Shown here piece after piece: positions 8,287-14,466 of a stretch of DNA of 36,862 nucleotides (positions are counted from its first letter, which is position 1; each line of letters starts with the position of its first letter). This stretch comes from a virus. The translations under genes and the position numbers were made by a program. The notes below the pieces were generated by a model, which was given only the letters and a program-made list of their open reading frames with translations, was not told where the DNA came from and ran no database searches. The stretch covers positions 1 to 36,862 of IMG/VR virus record IMGVR_UViG_3300035145_003810; one strand, given 5' to 3'.

Positions 8287-8655
8287 TTGCTACCATATAC
8301 TTTAATATATACAATAGCGCATCTTGGTGGTGCGTTATTGTTTCAATTTACTGGTAATCAGTATTACTTATTAATTAACAGCGCTCTATTGGGTTGGTCA
8401 ATGCTAATGCTTTTACAAATTACGGCATTAGTCATTAGCCCACAATACGATATAGAACTTGAAGTTGATAATGGAACTCCATTACAATTTAAACTAATGC
8501 TTTCAATCGCAAGTATACTTTCTGTGTGGTTATTATATCGTGAAGGTTGGGGTTTTTATGCAGGCTTTTGTACAGTTTATATCGTTGCTACCCTTGGTGC
8601 GTTGCTTATACAAATACTTGGAATTGATATGTCCAAAGAAAGCGATGAAGAATGA
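8287..8655 (+). CDS. Multi-pass membrane protein, TTG start
   Basis: A 122-residue protein starting at TTG 8287 (GAGG at 8274-8277). There are about four hydrophobic segments: residues 6-20, 27-52, 69-84 and 89-112. Between them lies an acidic loop (QYDIELEVDNGTPLQ) and the C-terminus is acidic (MSKESDEE). It overlaps the next gene by four bases (ATGA). Phage inner-membrane proteins of this size include holins and superinfection-exclusion proteins, but I see no specific motif. Its position, after another small membrane protein and away from any endolysin, does not settle this. Confidence 0.75.
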   Translation: MLPYTLIYTIAHLGGALLFQFTGNQYYLLINSALLGWSMLMLLQITALVISPQYDIELEVDNGTPLQFKLMLSIASILSVWLLYREGWGFYAGFCTVYIVATLGALLIQILGIDMSKESDEE

Positions 8656-9077
8656 AAATACTATTGTTTGGTTTGCCTGGATCAGGTAAAACAACTCTTG
8701 CAAAACCTCTTGCAGAATTGATTGGTGGTGTACATATAAACGCGGATGAAATACGTACTAAGTATGATGATTGGGATTTTACTCCTGAAGGTCGTATGAG
8801 ACAGGCAATGCGTATGCGATATCTCGCAGACGGCGTTGTGATGGCAGGAAAGATTGCTGTTGCCGATTTCGTTGCTCCTACAGATCAAGCACGTATGGAA
8901 TTTAATCCTGACTTTACTGTGTGGATGGATACAATTAAAGAAGGTAGATTTGAAGATACAAATAAAATATTTGTACCACCTTCTTATTGTGATTATCACG
9001 TAGAAGATTGGTTTAACGATACACACGAACAACTTTTGCCTGTTGTGAAAAGATGGATGGAGAGAAACAATGTTTGA
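8652..9077 (+). CDS. P-loop kinase, adenylylsulfate-kinase (CysC)-like
   Basis: A 141-residue protein with a Walker A motif at residues 7-14 (GLPGSGKT), then INADEIR, then FTPEGRMRQAMRMRYLADG and VADFVAPTDQAR. These match in order the FS-x-x-x-R helix and the I-x-P-x-x-x-x-R segment of APS kinases. The family transfers phosphate from ATP to the 3' hydroxyl of APS, but many phage relatives act on other small molecules. The protein is about 50 residues shorter than a bacterial CysC, so the substrate is uncertain. It overlaps its neighbours by 4 and 8 bases and is paired with an HxGH nucleotidyltransferase, a possible two-step kinase plus nucleotidyl transfer. Confidence 0.8.
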   Translation: MKILLFGLPGSGKTTLAKPLAELIGGVHINADEIRTKYDDWDFTPEGRMRQAMRMRYLADGVVMAGKIAVADFVAPTDQARMEFNPDFTVWMDTIKEGRFEDTNKIFVPPSYCDYHVEDWFNDTHEQLLPVVKRWMERNNV

Positions 9078-9477
9078 CTATAAAAAACCAACAGTTCAGA
9101 TGCTAGGCCGATGGCAACCGTGGCACGACGGTCATACTGAATTGTTTAAACGTGCACATGCAATTACAGGACAAGTCGTTATTATGATACGTGATGTATT
9201 CAATTTCGACGGCGACGCAGGAGCGGGCCGAACTGTAGTTCAAGATGACAATCCTTTTGGAATGATTGACGTTGTTCGTAATATTGAAGAAGGTTTGAAA
9301 CCACATGGATTTCATAACGGACAACAATATTTAATTCTTGAAGTACCTAACATTGTTGATATTAGTTACGGTCGTGGCGTAGGTTATACCTTTACAGAAC
9401 ACGATCTTGGTAAAGATATCCACGATATAAGTGCAACTAAAATTCGTGCAAAAATGAGAGAAGAAGGTAAATTATAA
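9070..9477 (+). CDS. HxGH-family nucleotidyltransferase
   Basis: A 135-residue protein of the cytidylyl/adenylyltransferase-like superfamily. The signature is GRWQPWHDGH (His19 and His22, the HxGH ATP-binding motif) near the N-terminus and ISATKIR (residues 120-126), the ISxTxxR motif, near the C-terminus. These enzymes add AMP or CMP to small phosphorylated compounds such as NMN, phosphopantetheine or glycerol phosphate. The opening GRxQPxHxGH is most like NadM/NadR-type enzymes. It overlaps the kinase gene by 8 bases. Its stop TAA shares a base with the next ATG (TAATG). I cannot tell the substrate; a role in NAD metabolism or in an activated-sugar pathway is possible. Confidence 0.82.
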   Translation: MFDYKKPTVQMLGRWQPWHDGHTELFKRAHAITGQVVIMIRDVFNFDGDAGAGRTVVQDDNPFGMIDVVRNIEEGLKPHGFHNGQQYLILEVPNIVDISYGRGVGYTFTEHDLGKDIHDISATKIRAKMREEGKL

Positions 9478-9818
9478 TGGAAGCACCGGTATTTGAAAAA
9501 GGTTACCCATCATTTGAAGCTGTTAATCGTGATATGGGTGATATGAAATTTACAACAGCAGGAGATTATATTATGAGTCAAGATAGTTATCAAGTAACAG
9601 CGGATGAGCTTCGTTCTTTTGTTGAACGATATGAACGGTTGCAAACTGAAAAGCAGGATTTGCAAGACGCACAAAAAGATGTTATGCAAGAAGCTAAAAG
9701 TCGTGGTTATGATACAAAAGTTTTGCGTAAAGTTATTGCTATTCGTAAACGTAATCGTGACGATGTGGATAACGAAAATGCAGTAACACAAATGTATTTA
9801 GAAGCGTTAGGAATGTGA
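9477..9818 (+). CDS. GapR-like (DUF2312) nucleoid-associated protein
   Basis: The C-terminal 80 residues match the DUF2312/GapR family: DELRSFVERYERLQTEKQDLQDA, then DVMQEAKSRGYDTKVLRKVIAIRKRNRDD, then a YLEALGM ending. In Alphaproteobacteria GapR is a small dimeric/tetrameric protein that binds overtwisted AT-rich DNA and stimulates topoisomerases. Two starts are possible. ATG 9477 overlaps the previous stop (TAATG), has AAGG at 9464-9467 and adds 32 residues not typical of the family. ATG 9573 has a better AGGAG (9560-9564, 8-base spacing) and gives an 81-residue protein of normal length. I list the longer form because it leaves no gap, but the short form may be the main product. Confidence 0.85.
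   Translation: MEAPVFEKGYPSFEAVNRDMGDMKFTTAGDYIMSQDSYQVTADELRSFVERYERLQTEKQDLQDAQKDVMQEAKSRGYDTKVLRKVIAIRKRNRDDVDNENAVTQMYLEALGM
9560..9564 (+). promoter_or_regulatory. Strong ribosome site for an internal GapR start
   Basis: AGGAG 8 bases before ATG 9573, inside the longer reading frame. It supports an 81-residue GapR-length product either instead of, or alongside, the 113-residue form. Confidence 0.55.
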
Positions 9819-9819
9819 T

Positions 9820-9918
9820 ATGACTTATCAAGAATGGAAAAAAACTAATCAAGGCACCTTCTCCCAATATTTGCAATCCAAGTATGAGGTAAAGAAAAGT
9901 GTTCGTCGTAAGGGATAA
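9820..9918 (+). CDS. Very small basic protein
   Basis: A 32-residue frame from ATG 9820 to TAA 9916-9918, with AGGA at 9809-9812 (7-base spacing), directly after the GapR-like gene. The product is basic and polar (EWKKTNQGTFSQYLQSKYEV and KKSVRRKG at the C-terminus). It overlaps the next gene by 20 bases. The ribosome site and gap filling support it, but at this length chance cannot be excluded. Confidence 0.45.
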   Translation: MTYQEWKKTNQGTFSQYLQSKYEVKKSVRRKG

Positions 9919-10081
9919 GAATGGCGAAATTGTTGCCTATGCTTCACGAAGAGAAGACGCCGATGGGATGGCTTCAACTCGATTAGATGGTGAAGAATAT
10001 ATTGTTGAGGAATCTTTTGATAGGATAGAAATTACAGAAATTATAAGATCTTATAAAAACTCAAAATATGCATTAAAATAA
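9899..10081 (+). CDS. Small phage protein of unknown function, GTG start
   Basis: A 60-residue protein beginning at GTG 9899 (read Met-FVVRDKNGEIVAYASRRED), with GAGG at 9886-9889. The opening VRDKNGEIVAYASRREDA and GEEYIVEE look like a small beta-sheet and helix fold found in short phage proteins, but I do not recognise a family. It is the last plus-strand gene; its TAA (10079-10081) abuts the terminator hairpin at 10087-10106. Confidence 0.65.
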   Translation: MFVVRDKNGEIVAYASRREDADGMASTRLDGEEYIVEESFDRIEITEIIRSYKNSKYALK

Positions 10082-10086
10082 AAAAA

Positions 10087-10106
10087 GGGGGATCTTTCGA
10101 TCCCCC
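10087..10106 (-). terminator. Intrinsic terminator at the convergent junction
   Basis: GGGGGATC, loop TTTC, GATCCCCC: a perfect 8-bp GC-rich stem. On the minus strand it is followed by a U-rich tract (10075-10086), so it ends transcription after the capsid gene. The plus-strand flank (AGTTTCGTTCGGTT) is only moderately U-rich, so it may also stop the early transcript but less efficiently. Confidence 0.88.
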
Positions 10107-10133
10107 AGTTTCGTTCGGTTAACCCGACTTCTA

Positions 10134-11453
10134 TTAGAACAAGTTGGATACCAATACGCGACGGTAGTACTTGTTTGCGTTTGCTGTAAGTGCGCCAAGA
10201 CCTTGTGAGTCGTGATCACCTTCAGCAAATGGGTTAGCAACCATGCCGTAGCGAGTTTTAAACCCGATTTTTGGCTGGAAGCTGTTTTCCCCAACTGCAC
10301 GAACCATCTGTAGTGGAACGTATGGGCAATAGAATAGACCTGCGTCAAATGCGCTTGATCCTTTGTAGCCGACAACCATGTAGTTTGCGCCTGCATATGG
10401 ATCAATGTATACGCGGTAACGACCGTTAAGAACACCAGCAAATGTGTTGCCTGTGTCATCAACTGCGAGGTTGTTTCCGTTAAGAGCTGGTGTGTAATCA
10501 AGAACACCGGCCATCTGCAATGCTGATGCAACGTCAGACGAACAGATAACCATGTTACCTTTACCGCGACGTGTACCTTTTGCGATTGCGTTTGCTTCTT
10601 GTTCGATCTGGAACATAAGTCCTTTGAACTTCTCAACTGACCAACGACCGTTTGCGTCTACGTCAAGATCAAACGTACCTGGGGTTGCTGTTGCTGATGC
10701 GCCAGTTACCGCAGTTGTATAAATTGTACGAACCAATTCACGGTTGATTTCCACGAGGATTTCAGACTGTAGAATGTTCGCCAATTCTGTTTCAGCGTCA
10801 AGACCGTGTACTGCTTTAAGGTCTTGTGCCAATTCAGTTGTGTATTCTGCTTTCAATGCACGTGATTTCGCAGTTACGGAAACTTTCTCGATTGAGAACG
10901 CCATTTCAGCAAAATCTGCACCAACACCGTCACCTAGTGCTTCAGCAGCTGCTGTAGTCATACCAGTACCAGTGTTTGCTGTTGCAGCAGAACCAACATT
11001 ACCAGCTTGAGTACCTGCACCTGAGAATGCAGTAGCTGCTTCATTATAGAATGCTTCATCACCAGCTTGGTTGGTGTAATGCGAACGCATTGCGAAGATC
11101 AAGCCTGTTGGACCTGTCATTGGCTGAACGCCTGCAATATCATACGCCATCAAGTTTGGCATTGCACGACGAACCAATGAAATAAGGATTGGGTCGTAAC
11201 CAGCTGTTGGACCAGCTGCTGTAGAGTCTGCGCCAAAACCGCCTGTACCGGCATCGTTAGTTGGTGCAGCTTCTGTAAGAAGTGAGCTCATGCTCATCTG
11301 ACGATCGCCAGATTCCATAAGAGCCTTCTCGGTGTTTTCAAGAATTGTCGCAGTGACAGATTTCTTGTGTTGATCCGCGATTGGCGAAAAGTTACTGTGC
11401 TCAAGAATTGGGCCCCACTTTTCCACAAGCGCTTGATAGTTTGACTGAGTCAT
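10134..11453 (-). CDS. 23: Major capsid protein (T4 gp23-like)
   Basis: A 439-residue protein that forms the hexamers of the head shell. It is identified by its position as the last gene of the gp13-gp23 block, downstream of scaffold and protease, and by its gp23-like sequence (YQALVEKWGPILE start, RRAMPNLMAYDIAGVQPM, PTGLIFAMRSHY, then the C-terminal VVGYKGSSAFDAGLFYCPY and IGFKTRYGMVANPF). I chose ATG 11453, not the upstream in-frame start at 11516, because AAGGAG lies just before it. LLTE61-A62 matches the gp21 protease consensus (L-x-E), near T4's cut after residue 65, so the mature protein probably starts at Ala62. It is shorter than T4 gp23 (521). A late promoter lies at 11492-11499 and a terminator follows. 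Confidence 0.95.
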   Translation of the reverse strand: MTQSNYQALVEKWGPILEHSNFSPIADQHKKSVTATILENTEKALMESGDRQMSMSSLLTEAAPTNDAGTGGFGADSTAAGPTAGYDPILISLVRRAMPNLMAYDIAGVQPMTGPTGLIFAMRSHYTNQAGDEAFYNEAATAFSGAGTQAGNVGSAATANTGTGMTTAAAEALGDGVGADFAEMAFSIEKVSVTAKSRALKAEYTTELAQDLKAVHGLDAETELANILQSEILVEINRELVRTIYTTAVTGASATATPGTFDLDVDANGRWSVEKFKGLMFQIEQEANAIAKGTRRGKGNMVICSSDVASALQMAGVLDYTPALNGNNLAVDDTGNTFAGVLNGRYRVYIDPYAGANYMVVGYKGSSAFDAGLFYCPYVPLQMVRAVGENSFQPKIGFKTRYGMVANPFAEGDHDSQGLGALTANANKYYRRVLVSNLF

Positions 11454-11491
11454 ATTTTCTATCTCCTTGTTATTGGTTTTTCTTCTGGATC

Positions 11492-11499
11492 TATTTATA
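11492..11499 (-). promoter_or_regulatory. T4-type late promoter for the capsid gene
   Basis: A perfect TATAAATA on the minus strand, 38 bases before the capsid start, in the 3' end region just downstream of the scaffold stop. Recognised in T4 by gp55. Confidence 0.88.
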
Positions 11500-11512
11500 A
11501 AATTTGTTATTT

Positions 11513-12502
11513 TCAATTAGTTCTTGCGTTTAGAGCCGCAACAAGAGCATTGATTGAAGAGTGCTCAGAAATTGGTGCTTTAACTTCTGCTTCTTCAGTA
11601 ATGATCTCATCTTCTTCTACTTCAGCTTCTTCTACAACTTTTGCTGTTTCAGCAAAGAATGATTCTTTGAGAGTGTTAAGATTCTGAGTATACTCTTCAA
11701 TGTCTTCGTTTGAAAGTTTTTCTGCCAAGACTTTCATTCTTTCCTGTTGGGTAAGAGTAAGGTCTTCAGTTACTTCAGCGAAAACTTTTTCGGCCTTAAG
11801 ATTAGCGATTTCTTTTGCAAGGGCGATGTTCTCGTCAATGCGTTCGTTTGCTTCTTTCTTAAGTTCTTCAACTTCTTCTTCAAGACCACCTACGAGATCA
11901 ACGGTATCTCCGTCAACTTCGATGTTGTGCTCTTCAAAAAGTCCTCTCAAGCCGTCCATTAACGATTCTGCCATCTCAACTTTAATCCCAGCTTCAATAG
12001 CAACTTCGTTTGTTGACATCCACTCATCTACTACGTAGTCAAGATAGCTGTCAAGATTCTCTACAAGGCCGTTTACAGTTTTCTCAATTGACTCTTGAAG
12101 TTCTGCATCAACCTTTTCTTGGTATGCTTCAGCCAATTTATCTGCTTTTGCTGTAGCTGCTTCATTTACAGCCGCTTCAAAAACAACAGATACCTTGTTC
12201 TTAAACTCTTCTGAAAGATCTGTGCCTTCAAACATTGCTTGGATTGATTCCTCAATTGAGATAATCTCTTCCTCTACAATTTCAACCGCTTCTTCGTCTG
12301 CAGCAGCTTCGGCGTCTTCTTTCATACCTGGTGTTTTGGTGTCAATTTTATCTGCAACTGGATCAGCTGCTTTTTTAACATCCGCTTTTTTCTTTGGGGC
12401 CGTGCCGCCCGCTGGAGTTACTGGATCCTCAACAGATGAAGATTTAACAGTAGCACCACCGTCGTCAACGACAAACTTTTCTTTTAGATCAGTCTCTGAC
12501 AT
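11513..12502 (-). CDS. 22: Prohead core scaffold protein (T4 gp22-like)
   Basis: A 329-residue, strongly acidic, almost entirely helical protein that fills the prohead and is destroyed by gp21 during maturation. Evidence is position between protease and capsid genes, the acidic coiled-coil composition (VGGLEEEVEELKKEANERID, TLTQQERMKVLAEKLS) and the LSEEFKNKVSVVFEAAVNEA segment typical of these scaffolds. It is longer than T4 gp22 (269) because of an N-terminal Lys/Ala/Asp-rich stretch (residues 1-75). It contains several L-x-E or I-x-E sites where gp21 could cut. ATG 12502 has AAGGAG upstream and its late promoter lies at 12540-12547. Confidence 0.9.
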   Translation of the reverse strand: MSETDLKEKFVVDDGGATVKSSSVEDPVTPAGGTAPKKKADVKKAADPVADKIDTKTPGMKEDAEAAADEEAVEIVEEEIISIEESIQAMFEGTDLSEEFKNKVSVVFEAAVNEAATAKADKLAEAYQEKVDAELQESIEKTVNGLVENLDSYLDYVVDEWMSTNEVAIEAGIKVEMAESLMDGLRGLFEEHNIEVDGDTVDLVGGLEEEVEELKKEANERIDENIALAKEIANLKAEKVFAEVTEDLTLTQQERMKVLAEKLSNEDIEEYTQNLNTLKESFFAETAKVVEEAEVEEDEIITEEAEVKAPISEHSSINALVAALNARTN

Positions 12503-12539
12503 ATTTACTACTCCTTTTTTCTGGATTCGTTATACTTAA

Positions 12540-12547
12540 TATTTATA
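12540..12547 (-). promoter_or_regulatory. T4-type late promoter for the scaffold gene
   Basis: A perfect TATAAATA on the minus strand, 37 bases before the scaffold start. Confidence 0.85.
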
Positions 12548-12551
12548 AAAT

Positions 12552-13253
12552 TCATTTTCTGAGTGATTCTATGAAACGTTGAAACAGTTCTGCTGCATGG
12601 GATTCATCAATTTTGCGAACTGTTTGTCTATATACTGTTTTAATTTCTTTTTCAATTTCTTCAATTACCTCGGCAACTTCTTCTTGCACTTGTGCAGGTA
12701 ACCAAGAATTTGAAGCAATATCATAATAGTATTCAACGTTTTCCATAATACCATTCACGAAGCAATTTGGTCCAGATGGATCAGTTACAACGTCAACAGT
12801 TGACAAATGAAAGTCATCTTGTACTTCCATTACACCGTCTTTTGTTGGTTTGACTGAACCAAGGCCTCTTGTAGAAACTCCGATTTGTACACCTTCATCA
12901 ATGAAAGTTTTTACAATCTCTCCCATAGGAGTTCCAAGAATTCTTGCTTTACCAACAAAGTTTGAACCATCACGTTTCATCTCAGTAATAAGATGTGAAA
13001 CACGATCGCCATTGACGGTTGGGCCATCAGGATGACCTAATTCACCAAGAGCACGTTTTGTATCAATGAAGTCTTTCTGATATCTTACCATTTCTTTTTC
13101 AAGAGTGGCGACAGGATAGGTTCTCCCATTACGGTTTTTGATATCTCCTTGCATAAAGATACCTTCAATGTAGTGGCTTTTCTTACCAGTTGCTTCGTCG
13201 AGAGTTGTCCCAACTTCACAACGATCAGTAACTACCTCTGTAATCAGTTTCAT
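12552..13253 (-). CDS. 21: Prohead core protease (T4 gp21-like)
   Basis: A 233-residue serine protease of the phage prohead-protease fold (MEROPS S80 in T4). It digests the core and trims capsid proteins after assembly. The catalytic His is probably His74 in ALGELGHPDG and the Ser127 in GVSTRGLG; both motifs are intact. The KNRNGRTYP segment is also typical. The C-terminal region (residues 190-233) is acidic and helical (EVAEVIEEIEKEIKTVYRQ) and may be removed on activation. It lies between the gp67/68 slot and the scaffold gene as in T4. It is slightly longer than T4 gp21 (212). A late promoter is at 13277-13284. Confidence 0.92.
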   Translation of the reverse strand: MKLITEVVTDRCEVGTTLDEATGKKSHYIEGIFMQGDIKNRNGRTYPVATLEKEMVRYQKDFIDTKRALGELGHPDGPTVNGDRVSHLITEMKRDGSNFVGKARILGTPMGEIVKTFIDEGVQIGVSTRGLGSVKPTKDGVMEVQDDFHLSTVDVVTDPSGPNCFVNGIMENVEYYYDIASNSWLPAQVQEEVAEVIEEIEKEIKTVYRQTVRKIDESHAAELFQRFIESLRK

Positions 13254-13276
13254 ATCATTAATTCCTTTTTAAAAAC

Positions 13277-13284
13277 TATTTATA
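13277..13284 (-). promoter_or_regulatory. T4-type late promoter for the protease gene
   Basis: A perfect TATAAATA on the minus strand, in the 40-base gap before the protease gene, 23 bases from its start. Confidence 0.82.
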
Positions 13285-13293
13285 ATTTTATTA

Positions 13294-13539
13294 CTATGGG
13301 ACGCCATTCGCAAACTTATTATCATAATAATTCTTATTTAATTCACCTCTAACAATAGTTTCTCCCGCTTTACGGCAACGAATATACGTTAATTGTGCGC
13401 TACCTCCTGGAGGAGTAAAAGATCTAACACCTGCCGTAACTGTACCATTTACATCGTCATATGTATCAGCCATTGCTGCGGTCGCAGCGTTGTCATATTC
13501 CCATATGCTATTTGAACCTTGTACAGAAACAAATGCCAT
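13294..13539 (-). CDS. Small protein in the gp68 position
   Basis: An 81-residue protein, not recognised by sequence. It is small, with many Asn, Ala and Thr, and a YDNAATAAMADTYDDVNG helix followed by a PPGGSAQLTYIRCRKAGETIV segment that looks like a beta strand. It starts at ATG 13539, one base overlapping the TAA of the gene before it (TAATG), so the two are translationally coupled. In T4 this place, between portal and protease, holds gp67 and gp68. I infer a virion or prohead role by position only. Confidence 0.7.
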   Translation of the reverse strand: MAFVSVQGSNSIWEYDNAATAAMADTYDDVNGTVTAGVRSFTPPGGSAQLTYIRCRKAGETIVRGELNKNYYDNKFANGVP

Positions 13540-14423
13540 TAAATAGCTTCTCTTGCAAAGCCACGGATTTCTTCATATCCTGCTTTATCCGTCATCATGA
13601 CATTTTTCATTTCGTTACGGTTTTTTGCGTTCAAACCTTTAAGCATTGTTGTTAATAGTTTAGCATCTTCATTTGAAACTTTGACTGTTGATCCGTCTTT
13701 AAGTTTCATATTTCCTGCTCTAACCATTTCATCAATAAGTTCTACTGATTCATTTTTTTCCCAAGGTGCCTTTTTTAAAGTTACCTTTTTCTTTCCTTCT
13801 TTTGACGGCGCTGACGCGTCTGACATTTTGTTGGCAACATCTTGACTTTGGTTTTCAGTTTTTGCTTTCTTTCCACCCATTAAAGCTCTCTTGATTAGCT
13901 CATTTGGTTTTACTTCAGGATAAGCTTCTTTTTTAGGTTTTGATCCACAAGAAGCTTCTTCAATTGATTCATTTTTCAATCCTTTACGAAGATCTTTTTG
14001 TGCCTTCGGTAAAGCAGATGCTAACATTTTCATTTGTGGTTCAGTTAACTGAATGTAGTTGCGACCAACTGATACTTGTACACCAAGTTTACCTCCACCT
14101 GCAGAATAACGAGTAATCATAATCCCGCCTTTATCAAACAGATCAGTTGCTTCTTGAAGTTCTGTTTCTTCTCCAAGACGACGCCCACCGCCTTCGTCAG
14201 AACCTGTTTTCTTGATATATGCTGCATCATAATTGCTATCAGTTCCATCATCGGCAAGACGTTTTGTTGTACCTACTTTACCTTCAATCTCACCAGTGTG
14301 CTGAGCTTCTGAAGCAACAGGGTGCTTGAACAATTGTACGTCGTGCTGATCTTTGAACCTGTTGTTCTCGTCGCTACGATTGTGTTTTGACACTTCGTCC
14401 AGATGTTGATAAAAAGACTTCAT
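13539..14423 (-). CDS. Putative prohead core protein in the gp67 position
   Basis: A 294-residue, Lys/Glu/Asp-rich protein with low-complexity, probably disordered stretches (residues 25-75 and about 150-225) and two more ordered parts: residues 88-145 (FDKGGIMITRYSAGGGKLGV, IQLTEPQMKMLASAL) and 225-294 (a helical SVELIDEMVRAGNMKLKDGS region and SNEDAKLLTTMLKGLN). I do not recognise a known family. It lies between portal and protease, the slot of the T4 core proteins gp67/gp68, and has its own late promoter (14455-14462). A role in the prohead core is inference; its size is much larger than T4 gp67 or gp68. Start ATG 14423 follows AGGAG. Confidence 0.72.
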   Translation of the reverse strand: MKSFYQHLDEVSKHNRSDENNRFKDQHDVQLFKHPVASEAQHTGEIEGKVGTTKRLADDGTDSNYDAAYIKKTGSDEGGGRRLGEETELQEATDLFDKGGIMITRYSAGGGKLGVQVSVGRNYIQLTEPQMKMLASALPKAQKDLRKGLKNESIEEASCGSKPKKEAYPEVKPNELIKRALMGGKKAKTENQSQDVANKMSDASAPSKEGKKKVTLKKAPWEKNESVELIDEMVRAGNMKLKDGSTVKVSNEDAKLLTTMLKGLNAKNRNEMKNVMMTDKAGYEEIRGFAREAI

Positions 14424-14454
14424 TGTCTTGCTCCTAATTTCTTATGATTCCATT

Positions 14455-14462
14455 TATTTATA
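14455..14462 (-). promoter_or_regulatory. T4-type late promoter
   Basis: A perfect TATAAATA on the minus strand, 31 bases before the start at 14423 and just downstream of the portal stop. Confidence 0.83.
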
Positions 14463-14466
14463 ATAG

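Noticed and set aside
8287-8655. Holin assignment for the four-pass membrane protein
   Set aside because: It is in the early cluster, has no endolysin nearby and no holin signature; left as an unknown membrane protein.
10073-10636. A 187-codon minus-strand frame overlapping the capsid gene
   Set aside because: It lies in another frame over the clearly supported capsid gene, crosses the terminator, and has low-complexity shadow sequence.
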